Assembly (NCBI RefSeq): GCF_029894335.1
Contig: NZ_JARXZC010000030.1
Span: 33,662 to 97,661 of the forward strand
Length of the DNA: 64,000 bases
Origin: Kitasatospora sp. MAP5-34
GTDB lineage: Bacteria; Actinomycetota; Actinomycetes; Streptomycetales; Streptomycetaceae
Direction: 5' to 3'
A program made the translations under genes and the position numbers. The notes beneath the pieces were generated by a model. The model made no database searches. It saw only the letters and a program-made list of their open reading frames with translations, and was not told the origin of the DNA. Below are positions 7,859 to 17,304 of the stretch, one piece after another. Position 1 is the stretch's first letter, and every line of letters begins with the position of its first letter.

Positions 7859-8437
7859 TCAGGAGATCCGGAACGGCTGCTGGCACGCGCCGCAGACGAT
7901 CGACGCCTGGGCGAGCACCGACGGCACCACCCGGACGTTGCGGCCGCAGCCGCAGACCGCCTTGACCCGGACGCCGCCACCGGACGAACCGTGTCTGGCG
8001 GCCGGCCCCCGGAAGCTGCGGTGCGAGCCTTCACCCGTGACCGCCAGCTGGTGTGCGCCGAGGGCGCGGTCCAGCCGCTCGATGGTCAGCGCGTACCGCT
8101 CCTGCGTCTCCGTGAGCATGGTCACCTGAGAGAAGCCGCTACTGGCGTGCGGCTCGATCGGGTGGGCCAGCCCGAGCTCGGAGGCGAGCAGCAGGAAGCG
8201 CCGGTTGTGGTAGCGCCCGGCCCGTGAGGTGTCACGGATGTCGCGCGCGGCGGCCAGGCCGTGGGCGGCCTCGTGCAGCAGCCGCTCGAATCCGAGCCGC
8301 GTGCCACAGGCCGAGGAGGACTCGCCGATCAGCGCCTCGGGCGAGGCGAGGTCGGGGAGGTCCTGATGGTGGGCCTGGATGTCGCTCCAGGCGGCGGCCA
8401 GTTCGGCCGCCAGGACGAGAGGCTGTGTCGTGCTCAC
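7859..8437 (-). CDS. SprT-like putative zinc metalloprotein
   Basis: 192-aa product of unknown cellular role. It has the SprT-family core: HEAAH (HExxH zinc-binding/catalytic) near residue 54 in RLLHEAAHGLAAARD, and a downstream YHNRRF with a third potential His ligand. The C-terminus has two CxxC-like pairs (CGCG and CGAC) forming a zinc ribbon, as in SprT. Start GTG 8437 (STTQPLVLAAEL) is chosen because residues upstream do not look coded; no ribosome site is obvious. SprT/SPRTN relatives act on DNA-protein crosslinks, but that role is only a possibility here. Confidence 0.75.
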   Translation of the reverse strand: MSTTQPLVLAAELAAAWSDIQAHHQDLPDLASPEALIGESSSACGTRLGFERLLHEAAHGLAAARDIRDTSRAGRYHNRRFLLLASELGLAHPIEPHASSGFSQVTMLTETQERYALTIERLDRALGAHQLAVTGEGSHRSFRGPAARHGSSGGGVRVKAVCGCGRNVRVVPSVLAQASIVCGACQQPFRIS

Positions 8438-9014
8438 GCTATGCCAACGATGGAGTGAGAGCTGATGTTCCGCGAGTTCCCCTTCGCCGGGAATTCCCAG
8501 CGGACTCTCAGGAATGCACTGTCGTGCGTAAATTGCGCTGCTCGGATCTGACGCAAGACCAACCCCCTGCAACTCTGGGCCCAGCGAATCTCGCCGGCCT
8601 CTCGGCATCGCCCCGGGACATGTCCGACTCCCACAGCGAACGGCCCGCAGCCGTGTCGAAATTGACAGGGCCACGGGCCGTATACCGTACCGCTACTTCA
8701 GCAGGACCGGCAGTTGACCGGTCAGTAGTCTCGCCCGGCAACTGACGGGAAGTAGAACAATCAGCCCGATGAGACTCGACAGCGCAACTCAACCGTGACC
8801 CGGCGGTCATCCCGGAGTCATGGATAGACCGCCGACGAACCACGGAGAAGTAGGAGAGCGTCCGCCGACCCCTGCCGGCGGACGCTCCAAGTCGAACAAC
8901 CGCCGACCCGGCCGGCCGCCCGGGCGACCTCTCGGCCAACGTCTCGGCCAACGCCTCGACCAACTACCCGGTCCGGCCAACACGCCGGTCAGCGGACGAC
9001 GTTCACGTGACGAC
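8438..9014. other. Gene-free stretch between proS and the SprT-like gene
   Basis: 577 bp with no supported gene. It contains the proS terminator (8856-8887), a threefold CTCGGCCAACG-type 12-bp repeat at about 8931-8966, and a palindrome GGGAATTCCC at 8489-8498. Open frames here are broken up by rare-looking residues and lack ribosome sites. Confidence 0.55.
8856..8887 (-). terminator. Hairpin terminator of proS
   Basis: Perfect 12-bp arms GAGCGTCCGCCG and CGGCGGACGCTC around an 8-nt loop, about 130 nt after the proS stop, without a T-tract. Nearly the same hairpin follows the Lrp/AsnC gene at 44966-45000. Confidence 0.75.
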
Positions 9015-10427
9015 TCAGTAAGCGCGCGCCACGATCGCGACGTTGCCTTCCTGATCGTCCGTCAGCGGAACCGAGCCATCGGCCGCGACGATGCAACGCA
9101 CCGAGACGCCCTGCTCGGCGAGCTTGGCCTCGCCCTCCGGGCCGAGCTCGGCCCACGAGATCCGGCCCCAGCCGGTCGCGGCGGCCTCGACGGCCTCGTC
9201 GATCGTCTTGACCTCGACCGTGCGCGACTCGCGGCGCTCGCGGGACTGACGGAGCAGCAGCGCCTGGTCCTCCTCGAGGATGCCGGGCAGCAGCGCGGCC
9301 AGACCGTCGATCGCCACCGGCTCCTTGCCACCGGGGATCCGGCGGGCCAGCATGGCCGTGCCGTTCTCCAGGTCGCGCGGGCCGACCTCGATGCGCAGCG
9401 GTACGCCCTTCAGCTCCCAGTCGACCGCGCGGCGGCCGAACGGGGTGTCGGTGCGGTCGTCCACCACGACGCGGATGCCGGCGGCCTCCAGCTGGGCGCC
9501 GATCTCGCGGACCTTGGCGATCACCGCCTCGTCACCCTTGATGGCGAGGACGACGGCCTGCACGGCGGCCAGGCGCGGCGGGACACGCAGGCCGCTGTCG
9601 TCACCGTGCGACATGATCAGGCCGCCGACCATACGGGTCGAGACGCCCCAGGAGGTCTGCCAGACGTACTCGCGCTCGGCACCGGCCAGCTGGAAGGTGG
9701 TGTTGAACGCCTTGGCGAAGTTCTGGCCCAGCTCGTGGCTGGTGCCCATCTGCAGCGCCTTGCCGTCACCCATCATCGCCTCGAGGGTGAGGGTGTTGAT
9801 GGCGCCGGCGAAGCGCTCCTTGGCGGTCTTGCGGCCGAGCACCACGTCGATGCCCAGCACGTTGGTCATGAAGTCGCCGTAGACGTCCGTGTGGATCATC
9901 GAGGCGTACTTGGTCGCGTCCTCGTAGCTGGCGTGGGCCGTGTGGCCCTCCTGCCAGAGGAACTCGGTGGTGCGGAGGAAGATGCGGGGGCGCAGCTCCC
10001 AGCGGACCACGTTGGCCCACTGGTTGATCAGCAGGGGCAGGTCCCGGTGACTCTGCACCCACTTGGAGAAGTACTCGTTGATGATCGTCTCGGAGGTCGG
10101 GCGGACGACGATCGGCTCGTCCAGCTCCTTGCCACCACCATGGGTGACCACGGCGAGCTCGGGGGCGAAGCCCTCGACGTGCTCGGCCTCCTTGGTGAGG
10201 TACGACTGCGGGATGAACATCGGGAAGTAGGCGTTCTGCGCGCCTGCCTTCTTGATCCGACGGTCCATCTCCTGCTGCATCCGCTCCCACAGGCCGTAGC
10301 CGTACGGTCGGATGACCATAGTGCCGCGTACCGGACCGTTGTCGGCCAGCTCAGCCTTGTTGATGAGGTCCTGGTACCAGCGCGGGAAGTCTTCCGCCTG
10401 GGGAGTGAGCACGGGTGCCTTAGCCAT
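9015..10427 (-). CDS. proS: Prolyl-tRNA synthetase, short archaeal/eukaryotic type
   Basis: Charges tRNA-Pro. 470 aa, class II synthetase of the compact type that lacks the bacterial editing insertion. Begins MAKAPVLTPQAEDFPRWYQD and shows RPTSETIINEYFSKW (motif 2 region), LRPRIFLRTTEFLWQEGHTAH and GRRAVDWELKGVPLRIEVGPRD (anticodon-binding domain). It ends in VAIVARAY; a C-terminal Tyr is characteristic of this type. A 590-nt open extension upstream of ATG 10427 is non-coding in character. Confidence 0.97.
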   Translation of the reverse strand: MAKAPVLTPQAEDFPRWYQDLINKAELADNGPVRGTMVIRPYGYGLWERMQQEMDRRIKKAGAQNAYFPMFIPQSYLTKEAEHVEGFAPELAVVTHGGGKELDEPIVVRPTSETIINEYFSKWVQSHRDLPLLINQWANVVRWELRPRIFLRTTEFLWQEGHTAHASYEDATKYASMIHTDVYGDFMTNVLGIDVVLGRKTAKERFAGAINTLTLEAMMGDGKALQMGTSHELGQNFAKAFNTTFQLAGAEREYVWQTSWGVSTRMVGGLIMSHGDDSGLRVPPRLAAVQAVVLAIKGDEAVIAKVREIGAQLEAAGIRVVVDDRTDTPFGRRAVDWELKGVPLRIEVGPRDLENGTAMLARRIPGGKEPVAIDGLAALLPGILEEDQALLLRQSRERRESRTVEVKTIDEAVEAAATGWGRISWAELGPEGEAKLAEQGVSVRCIVAADGSVPLTDDQEGNVAIVARAY

Positions 10428-10660
10428 GGGGCAGATGTTACGGGGCCTTGGGCCCTGACTGTGAATCCGGCCAGGCCCGGAGCCGGGACGGAGGTCGGGA
10501 CGGGGGCCCGGGAGCGCGCAGGGGGGCGCACGCCCGCCGCGCGCGGATACCTCCTTGCACCCCTCTGGACGCCGGGGTCGAGCCAGGGTTCGCTGGAGGT
10601 GGGGCGGGACAGCTGGGGGGTCCGGAGGCAACAGGTCCACGGACCGGATGGGAGGCCGCG

Positions 10661-11497
10661 ATGGCTTCAACACAGGTGAGCGGCACGACGGCACAGCGAC
10701 CACGCACCCACGGCGGTGATGACGCGCAACGCCGGGCGCGGGACTGGGCCGAGATCCAGGAACGCATGCTCGTACCGCTCTACCAGGCCGTTTACGACCG
10801 CTTGGAGGTCGGCCCGGCCACCAGTCTGCTCGGCCTCGGCTGCCGGTCCGGACTGGCTCTGCTGCTCGCGGCGGAGCGCGGAGCGCAGGTCTCCGGGGTG
10901 GAGCCCGGGACCGAACTGCGGGAGCTGGCGCAGGGGCGCGGGCTGTCCGTGTCCACCGACGGGTACGAGGCGTACGGGGTACGGCCGGCCACTGCTCTCC
11001 CCCGGTCGGCCCACTCACTGGTCACGGTTTTCGACCAGCTCCCCGGCCTCGACGACCCGGCCCCCGTGATCGCCGAGGCCGCCCGGCGGACGCTGCGCGG
11101 CGGGCAGGTGGTGCTGGCCGGTTGGGGGCCGCCGGAGCGCTGCGAGAGCGCCTCCGTCCTGGATGTGGCGCACCGTCGCGTCCATCGGACCGCCGGGCGC
11201 GCGCCGTCCGCCCCGTTCGCGCTGAGTGGGCCGGGCGCGCTGGAGACGCTGCTGGCCGACGCCGGCCTGCGCCCGGCGGGCAGTGGGCTCGTCAGCTGCC
11301 CGTTCGCGTACGCCGACCTGGAGAGCGCGGTACGCGGCCTGCTCGCCACCGGGCTGTACCGGGTGGCGGTCGAGGACTCCGGACCGGCGGTGGTGGCCAA
11401 GGAGCTGGCGGAGGCCCTGCAGCCGTACGTCCGGCCGGACGCCTCCGTGCGGATGGCCAACGTCTTCCGCTACGTGGTGGGCGACCGGACCCACTGA
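10661..11497 (+). CDS. SAM-dependent methyltransferase-like protein
   Basis: 278 aa. A class I methyltransferase fold is suggested by ATSLLGLGCRSGLALLLAAERG (degenerate glycine-rich motif I, about 50-71) with VSGVEPG supplying the acidic residue, and RRTLRGGQVVLAGWGPPE as the later strand. The substrate is unknown. Start ATG 10661 has GGGAGG 5 nt upstream. It is divergent from proS across a 233-bp gap and convergent with the GNAT gene. Confidence 0.75.
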   Translation: MASTQVSGTTAQRPRTHGGDDAQRRARDWAEIQERMLVPLYQAVYDRLEVGPATSLLGLGCRSGLALLLAAERGAQVSGVEPGTELRELAQGRGLSVSTDGYEAYGVRPATALPRSAHSLVTVFDQLPGLDDPAPVIAEAARRTLRGGQVVLAGWGPPERCESASVLDVAHRRVHRTAGRAPSAPFALSGPGALETLLADAGLRPAGSGLVSCPFAYADLESAVRGLLATGLYRVAVEDSGPAVVAKELAEALQPYVRPDASVRMANVFRYVVGDRTH

Positions 11498-11592
11498 CCG
11501 GCAGCGCCGAACAGCCGCGCCGAACCAGCCGCGTGGGGCGCTCCCCGAGTGGGACGCGCCCCCGCCGTGGGCCCCGCCCAGCCGTCACACCG

Positions 11593-12138
11593 CTAGAGCC
11601 GTGCGATAGGTGTCCGCTCCTCAGCCGTCAGCGCGAACCGCTCGTGGTCCCGCCAGGCGCCACCGAGGAAGAGCATCCTCGGGGTGAACCCCTCGTGCCG
11701 GAAGCCGAGCCGCTTGGCCATCGCGATCGAACGCTCGTTGTCGGGCTGGACGTTGATCTCCAGCCGGTGCAGGCCCAGGCCGCCGTGCTCCTGCGGGGCG
11801 AAGCAGGAGTCGAGCACCAGCCGCATGCCCTCGGTCATCATCCCGGTGCCGGCGTACGGCACGTACGAGTCGTAGCCGAGTGCGCCGTTGCAGAACCGGC
11901 CCATCACGATGTTCGCCACGTTGCACTTGCCGACCAGGCCGCCGGTGGCCTCGTCCACGATCAGGAAGGTCCGCAGGCCCGGACCCTGGCGGGCCAGCAG
12001 CTCAGGCAGCCCGTCCGGTTCGACCGGGTTCCACCGCCCGATGTGTTCGGCGGACCGCTGGACCGCCTCGGAGTAGGCCACCACGTCTGCGGGCCTCGGC
12101 GCCCGGATCGTCACTCGCACACCACCATCATCGGGCAT
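11593..12138 (-). CDS. GNAT-family N-acetyltransferase (RimJ/RimL-like)
   Basis: 181 aa. Begins with the RimJ/L-type VTIRAPRPADVVAYSEAVQRS, then LVGKCNVANIVMG, ALGYDSYVPYAGTGMMTEGMRLVLDSCF (acetyl-CoA pyrophosphate loop region) and RLEINVQPDNERSIAMAKRLGFRHEGF, the N-x-x-S-x-x-x-A-x-x-x-G-F signature. Likely acetylates a protein N-terminus or small amine; the target cannot be inferred. It begins just below the ffh terminator. Confidence 0.87.
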   Translation of the reverse strand: MPDDGGVRVTIRAPRPADVVAYSEAVQRSAEHIGRWNPVEPDGLPELLARQGPGLRTFLIVDEATGGLVGKCNVANIVMGRFCNGALGYDSYVPYAGTGMMTEGMRLVLDSCFAPQEHGGLGLHRLEINVQPDNERSIAMAKRLGFRHEGFTPRMLFLGGAWRDHERFALTAEERTPIARL

Positions 12139-12141
12139 GCC

Positions 12142-12181
12142 TACGGCCCGCCGCCCGGGACTTTCCGGGTGACGGGCCGTA
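12142..12181 (-). terminator. Two-tier hairpin terminator of ffh
   Basis: Outer arms TACGGCCCG and CGGGCCGTA (9 bp) enclose inner CCCGG/CCGGG. It lies 25 nt below the ffh stop and immediately upstream of the GNAT start, so it also occupies the GNAT promoter region. Confidence 0.75.
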
Positions 12182-12206
12182 GCCGGACAGATCGGAGCGG
12201 GACAGC

Positions 12207-13775
12207 TCAGAGCAGGTCCTTGAACTCCTTGGGGAGCTCGAAGTCGGCCGGGCCCTTGCCCGCGCCCAGACCGAACGCGCCGCCCTGGGTGGGTGCCTCG
12301 GCGGCGCCCGGGCCGAGCGCCCGGCGGTCGGCGGCAGCCTGCTCCTCCTGAGCGCGCTTCAGCGGGTTGCCGGACTTCTTGCGGCCCTTGGCGGGCTGGG
12401 CCTTCTTGCCGGACTTCTTCGCCCCGCCGCCCATGCCCGGGATCCCCGGCATGCCGGGCATGCCCTTGCCGGAGGCCATCGCGGACATCATCTTGCGGGC
12501 GTCGAAGAACCGCTCGACCAGGTTGTTGACCTCGCCGACGCCGGTGCCCGAACCCTTGGCGATGCGCAGTCGGCGCGAGCCGTTGATGATCTTCGGGTCG
12601 GTCCGCTCGGCCGGCGTCATCGACTTGATGATCGCGCCGACGCGGTTGACGTCCTTGTCGTCGATGTTGTTGATCTGCTCGCGGATCTGGCCCATGCCGG
12701 GCAGCATCCCCAGCAGCTTGGAGATCGAGCCCATCTTCTGGACCTGCTCCAGCTGCGAGAGGAAGTCGTCGAGCGTGAAGTCCTTGCCGCCGCCGCTCTG
12801 CAGCTTGGCGGCCATCTTCTCGGCCTCGGCCTGCGAGAAGGTCTGCTCGGCCTTCTCGATCAGGCTGAGCATGTCGCCCATGCCGAGGATGCGCGAGGCC
12901 ATCCGGTCCGGGTGGAACGCGTCGAAGTCGTCGACCTTCTCGCCGTTGGAGGCGAACATGATCTGACGTCCCGTGACGTGCGCGACCGAGAGCGCCGCGC
13001 CACCGCGCGCGTCGCCGTCCAGCTTGGACAGCACCACACCGGTGAAGTCGACACCGTCGAGGAACGCCTGCGCGGTGGTGACCGCGTCCTGGCCGATCAT
13101 CGCGTCGACGACGAACAGGACCTCGTCCGGGTTGACGGCGGCGCGGATGTCCGCGGCCTGCTGCATCAGCTCGGAGTCGATGCCGAGGCGTCCGGCGGTG
13201 TCGACGATGACGACGTCGTACTGCTTCTGCTTGGCGTACTCGATCGCGTCCCGGGCGACCTTGACCGGGTCGCCGACGCCGTTGCCCGGCTCGGGGCCGA
13301 AGAACGCCACGCCGGCCCGGTCGGCCACCACGTTGAGCTGGGTGACGGCGTTGGGACGCTGGAGGTCGCAGGCGACCAGCAGGGGGGTGTGCTTCTGGGA
13401 CTTCAGCCAGTGGCCGAGCTTGCCCGCCAGGGTGGTCTTACCGGCGCCCTGGAGACCGGCCAGCATGATCACCGTCGGACCGGTCTTGGCGAACCGGACC
13501 CGTCGGGTCTCGCCACCGAGGATGTTGATGAGCTCCTCGTTGACGATCTTGATGATCTGCTGAGCGGGGTTCAGCGCACCGGAGACCTCGGCGGTCAGCG
13601 CCCGGTCCTTGACCTGCTTGATGAAGGCCCGCACCACGGGGAGCGCAACGTCCGCCTCGAGGAGGGCGATCCGGATCTCGCGGGCGGTGGCGTCGATGTC
13701 CGCCTCACTGAGGCGGCCCTTGCCCCGGAGGTTCTTGAACGTCGCTGCGAGGCGATCGGAAAGAGTGTCGAACAC
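12207..13775 (-). CDS. ffh: Signal recognition particle GTPase Ffh (SRP54)
   Basis: Binds 4.5S RNA and nascent signal sequences and delivers ribosomes to FtsY. 522 aa: N domain from FDTLSDRLAATFKNLRGKGRLSE; G domain with GLQGAGKTTLAGKLGHWL (G1), DTAGRLGIDSELM (G3) and SKLDGDARGGAALS (G4); M domain rich in Met/Gly (MASGKGMPGMPGIPGMGGG). Start GTG 13775. The long Lys/Ala-rich end is usual for actinobacteria. Confidence 0.98.
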   Translation of the reverse strand: MFDTLSDRLAATFKNLRGKGRLSEADIDATAREIRIALLEADVALPVVRAFIKQVKDRALTAEVSGALNPAQQIIKIVNEELINILGGETRRVRFAKTGPTVIMLAGLQGAGKTTLAGKLGHWLKSQKHTPLLVACDLQRPNAVTQLNVVADRAGVAFFGPEPGNGVGDPVKVARDAIEYAKQKQYDVVIVDTAGRLGIDSELMQQAADIRAAVNPDEVLFVVDAMIGQDAVTTAQAFLDGVDFTGVVLSKLDGDARGGAALSVAHVTGRQIMFASNGEKVDDFDAFHPDRMASRILGMGDMLSLIEKAEQTFSQAEAEKMAAKLQSGGGKDFTLDDFLSQLEQVQKMGSISKLLGMLPGMGQIREQINNIDDKDVNRVGAIIKSMTPAERTDPKIINGSRRLRIAKGSGTGVGEVNNLVERFFDARKMMSAMASGKGMPGMPGIPGMGGGAKKSGKKAQPAKGRKKSGNPLKRAQEEQAAADRRALGPGAAEAPTQGGAFGLGAGKGPADFELPKEFKDLL

Positions 13776-13873
13776 GTCGGTCGCGGGTCCCTTGCGGCAT
13801 CGGTATGGGTACGGTCGTCGCCCCCAGGGTATCCGGCCGTCCCCCGTACGGTCTCCACCCGGGGCGGACGTAC

Positions 13874-14308
13874 TCAGCCGGCGGCCGCCTCCAGTACCTG
13901 GGTGACCAGCGGGACATCGGCCTTGGGGATCACGATCACGTGCTGCTGGTCGCCCGCCGCGAGGTCGAAGCGGGTCAACTTCCAGTGCCCGGCCTTCTTG
14001 TCCGACGGCGACAGGCCGAACGGCCCCTGGACGGGGACGACCTCCTTGGTGAGCCGGTTCTGCCAGGTGATGCCGTCCGCCGAGAGGTGCAGGTAGCCGG
14101 AGGAGAGGTGCGGGATCTTGCGTCCCTTGCCGATGGACAGCATCTTGACCGTGCCGAGCGTCGAGCTCATGCACATCACCTTGAGGGTGGTGCCCGCGCG
14201 AAGGTCGGCGAGATCCTTCTCGGTGCTCGTGCGACGTATGAAGAGCCACGAGAGCAGGACGTCGAAGACCGTACGGGTTCCCGCCGAGCGGCGGATCTTG
14301 GCTGTCAT
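13874..14308 (-). CDS. Conserved-looking unknown protein
   Basis: 144 aa, no family recognised. Begins MTAKIRRSAGTRTVFDVLLSWLFIRRTSTEKD; the rest is mostly short beta-type segments (LRAGTTLKVMCMSSTLGTVKMLSI, SGYLHLSADGITWQNR, HWKLTRFDLAAGDQQHVIVIP). No signal peptide. Codon composition is normal. The order glnD - this gene - ffh is co-directional with gaps of about 50-100 bp. A GTG at 14332 could extend it by 8 residues. Confidence 0.7.
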   Translation of the reverse strand: MTAKIRRSAGTRTVFDVLLSWLFIRRTSTEKDLADLRAGTTLKVMCMSSTLGTVKMLSIGKGRKIPHLSSGYLHLSADGITWQNRLTKEVVPVQGPFGLSPSDKKAGHWKLTRFDLAAGDQQHVIVIPKADVPLVTQVLEAAAG

Positions 14309-14361
14309 GATCAGGGATCTTCGCAGGTCCACCGGGCCCAGTGGCGGTGGGGGTCATCCGC

Positions 14362-16821
14362 TCAGCCGAGTGCCTCCTGTACCTGCACCGCCACCTCCCG
14401 GGCCCGGTCCGGGGTGAGCGGCAGGCCAGCCGCGTCGGTGACGTAGAAGGCGTCGACGGCGTCCGCGCCCAGGGTGCTGATGTGGGCGGTGCGGACCCGG
14501 ACGCCCGCCGCGTCCAGCGCCCGGCCGATCCGGTGCAGCAGGCCGGGGGCGTCGTGGGCTCGGATCTCCAGAATGGTCGCGCTGGACGAGGCGCCCGGAG
14601 CGACGCTCACCACCGGCGGCGGGGTGGGGACGCCACGGCGGCGCGGGGCCGCCGCGTCCCGCTCGGCGAGCTTGCGGGCCACGTCCAGGGAGCCGTCCAG
14701 GGCCCGGCGGAGGTCGGCCCGGAGCCGGGCGGCCTCCGGGAGTTCGCCGTACTCGGCCGCGACCGTCCAGGAGAGCAGCAGGACGGGCCCGGCACCGATC
14801 GGGTCCAGCTCGCGCAGGCCCGCCGCGCGGACGGTCAGCCGGTGCAGCGCCAGCACGCCGGCCACCGTGCCGAGCAGGCCCGGCTGGTCGGGGATCGCCA
14901 GGGTAAGTTCGACGCCCATCGGCTCAGTGGTGAAGTCGCCCGGCACCGCCTGGGCGAGCAGCGAGAGCGCCGGACCGGCGCTGCGGGCGGCCTCCACCGC
15001 GAGGCGCTCCTGCTCCGCCGTCGGGTCCGCGTCGGCGGGATAACCAGGAGCGCCTTCCAGTTGGGCGGCCACCCGGGCGACCAGCCGGTCCACCAGCGAG
15101 GCCCGCCAACCCGTCCAGGCGGCGGGGCCGGTCGCGGTGGCGTCGGCCTCGGTGAGGGCGTGCAGCAGCTCCAGGTGCGGCAGGGTGCCCACCACGCCCG
15201 TGATCAGGTCGACGGTGGCGGGGTCGTCCGGATCGCGCCGGGTCGCGGTGTCGATCAGCGTCAGATGGTGCCGGACCAGCAGCGCCAGGGTCTCGGTGTC
15301 CGCCTTGTCGAAGCCCATCCGGACGGCGACATCACGGACGATCACCTCGCCCGCCTCCGAGTGGTCACCCGGCCACCCCTTGCCCAGGTCGTGCAGCAGC
15401 GCCGCGACGAGCAGCAGGTCGGGCCGGGCCACCCGCCGGGTCATCGCGGCGGCCCGGACCGCCGTCTCGACCAGATGGCGGTCCACCGTCCAGCGGTGCA
15501 CGGCATTGCGCTGCGGACGGCAGCGGACCCGCTCCCAGTCCGGCAGCAGCCGGGTGATCAGGCCCTCCGCCTCGTACGCCTCCCAGACCGGGATGCATGA
15601 CTCCCCCGCGCCCAGCAGCGTGATCAGCTGCTCGCGGGCCTCGTCCGGCCAGGGCACCGGCAGCGGCCGGGCCTCGGCGGCCAGCCTGCGGACGGTGGCG
15701 TACGAGACGGGCAACCCGGCCTGCGCCGCCGCGGCGGCGGCACGCAGCGGCAGCACCGGGTCCTGCGCCGGGCGGGCGGCCTGGGCGAGTACGACCTCGC
15801 CGTCCTGCTCGACCACGCCCTCGGCGAGCGGCCGGCGCTCCACGGCGCCGCGCGCCACCGCGCCCGCGCCGCGACCGGCCCCGGTGAACGGGAGGGCCAG
15901 CCGGGCGACCCGGCGGCCACGGGTACCGCGCGCGGCCAGTATCCGTTCGACGGCCCGCCAGGTCACGTCGCCCGCGTAGCTGATGGTGCGGGCGGCCTCG
16001 TAGACCTGGCGGAGCAGGATGTCGGCGTCCAGCACGCCGAGCCGGGCCGCGACCTGGTCCTGGTCGTGCAGCCCGAGCCGCTCGGTGGCCCGGCCGGTGG
16101 TGAGGTGGAGCGCGTCCCGGACGTCGGCGAGCCGGGCGGCGGCGTCCTCCAGACCGTCCCGGGGGGCGTCGGCGAGCCAGGTCGCCGCGATCGCGTTCAG
16201 CGCGACCACGTCGCGCAGGCCGCCCTTGGCCTCCTTCAGGTCCGGTTCCAGCAAGAAGGACAACTCCCCGTGGCGTTCGGCCCGTTCGGTGCAGAGCTGG
16301 TGCAGCTCGGGCAGCCGCTTGGGCGCGGCGGCCCGCCAGTCGGCGAGCACGGCGGAGCGCAGCGAGGCGGTCAACGCGGGGTCCCCGGCGAGGTGGCGGG
16401 CGTCGAGCAGACCGAGCTGGGCCTTGAGGTCGTCGGCGGCGACCTTGCGGGCCTCGGCGAGGGTGCGGACGGAGTGGTCGAGCGCGATGCCGCTGTCCCA
16501 GACGGGGTACCAGATCCGTTCGGGCAGCGAGGCGTCGAGCGGTCCCTCGTGCAGTAGCAGCACGTCCAGGTCGCTGCGCGGGGAGAGCTCTCCGCGACCG
16601 TAGCCACCGACCGCCACCAGGGCCGTCCCCGCCGGTGCGCCGGCGGTGGCGAACAACCCGGCGAGCCAGCCGTCCGCCAGCCGGGCGAGGGCGGCCCGGC
16701 GGGCGGAACCGCCCTCGCTCGGTGCGGCGAGCAGTCTGTCCCGGGCGGAACCGTAGTCGGAGCCATGGCCGGGGCCGGGGCCGGGGCCGGACGGGCCGCT
16801 GGGGTGGGCTTCGGTGGTCAC
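14362..16821 (-). CDS. glnD: PII nucleotidyltransferase GlnD
   Basis: Modifies the PII protein according to nitrogen status; in S. coelicolor the equivalent enzyme is reported to adenylylate GlnK rather than uridylylate it (recalled). 819 aa: nucleotidyltransferase motif VAVGGYGRGELSPRSDLDVLLLH (about 69-92), the GlnD central domain, an HD motif LLLVAALLHDLGKGWPGDHSEAGE, and two C-terminal ACT domains (LAIPDQPGLLGTVAGVLALHRL and EIRAHDAPGLLHRIGRAL). Last gene of amtB-glnK-glnD, 144 bp after glnK. Confidence 0.97.
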   Translation of the reverse strand: MTTEAHPSGPSGPGPGPGHGSDYGSARDRLLAAPSEGGSARRAALARLADGWLAGLFATAGAPAGTALVAVGGYGRGELSPRSDLDVLLLHEGPLDASLPERIWYPVWDSGIALDHSVRTLAEARKVAADDLKAQLGLLDARHLAGDPALTASLRSAVLADWRAAAPKRLPELHQLCTERAERHGELSFLLEPDLKEAKGGLRDVVALNAIAATWLADAPRDGLEDAAARLADVRDALHLTTGRATERLGLHDQDQVAARLGVLDADILLRQVYEAARTISYAGDVTWRAVERILAARGTRGRRVARLALPFTGAGRGAGAVARGAVERRPLAEGVVEQDGEVVLAQAARPAQDPVLPLRAAAAAAQAGLPVSYATVRRLAAEARPLPVPWPDEAREQLITLLGAGESCIPVWEAYEAEGLITRLLPDWERVRCRPQRNAVHRWTVDRHLVETAVRAAAMTRRVARPDLLLVAALLHDLGKGWPGDHSEAGEVIVRDVAVRMGFDKADTETLALLVRHHLTLIDTATRRDPDDPATVDLITGVVGTLPHLELLHALTEADATATGPAAWTGWRASLVDRLVARVAAQLEGAPGYPADADPTAEQERLAVEAARSAGPALSLLAQAVPGDFTTEPMGVELTLAIPDQPGLLGTVAGVLALHRLTVRAAGLRELDPIGAGPVLLLSWTVAAEYGELPEAARLRADLRRALDGSLDVARKLAERDAAAPRRRGVPTPPPVVSVAPGASSSATILEIRAHDAPGLLHRIGRALDAAGVRVRTAHISTLGADAVDAFYVTDAAGLPLTPDRAREVAVQVQEALG

Positions 16822-16965
16822 TTCGGGTTCCCCATCCGTCGTACGGGCCGGGCCAGGTGTCCGGATACGCGTCCGGCGGACCCGCGACCGGGGAGCCGGT
16901 CACGGGTCCGCCAATGGACCAGGTGAGACGTAGAGCTTGGACCGACCGGCAATTGGGGGACGGTC

Positions 16966-17304
16966 CTAGAGCGCGTCGGGACCGCGTTCGCCGGTCCGGA
17001 CCCGGACGGCGGTGTCGACCGGGACGCTCCAGACCTTGCCGTCGCCGATCTTGCCGGTCCGGGCCGCCTTCACCAGGACCTCGATCACGTCATCGGCGGC
17101 GTCGTCCTCGACCAGGACCTCTATCCGCACCTTGGGTACCAGGTCGACGGTGTACTCCGCGCCCCGGTAGACCTCGGTGTGGCCGCGCTGGCGGCCGTAG
17201 CCGCTGGCCTCGGTGACGGTCAGGCCGTTGATGCCGAAGTCCTGCAGAGCAGTCTTCACGTCTTCCAGGCGGTGCGGCTTGATGACCGCGGTGATGAGCT
17301 TCAT
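16966..17304 (-). CDS. glnK: PII signal-transduction protein GlnK
   Basis: Trimeric nitrogen sensor binding ATP/ADP and 2-oxoglutarate. 112 aa, full length: MKLITAVIKPHRLEDVKTAL, the T-loop with modifiable Tyr51 in EVYRGAEYTVD, and the C-terminal signature TGKIGDGKVWSVPVDTAVRVRTGE. Its start overlaps the amtB stop by 1 nt (TGATG), giving strict coupling to the transporter it plugs. Confidence 0.98.
   Translation of the reverse strand: MKLITAVIKPHRLEDVKTALQDFGINGLTVTEASGYGRQRGHTEVYRGAEYTVDLVPKVRIEVLVEDDAADDVIEVLVKAARTGKIGDGKVWSVPVDTAVRVRTGERGPDAL

Noticed and set aside
8641..8760. Promoter of the SprT-like gene near the GTATAC element
   Set aside because: Hexamers do not fall at acceptable spacing on either strand.
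8508..8963. 151-codon minus-strand frame below proS
   Set aside because: Overlaps the proS terminator, no ribosome site, odd composition; treated as non-coding.
11498..11592. Terminator between the methyltransferase and GNAT genes
   Set aside because: GC-rich pairings exist (GGGGCG with CGCGCCCC) but no stem is clearly better than background.
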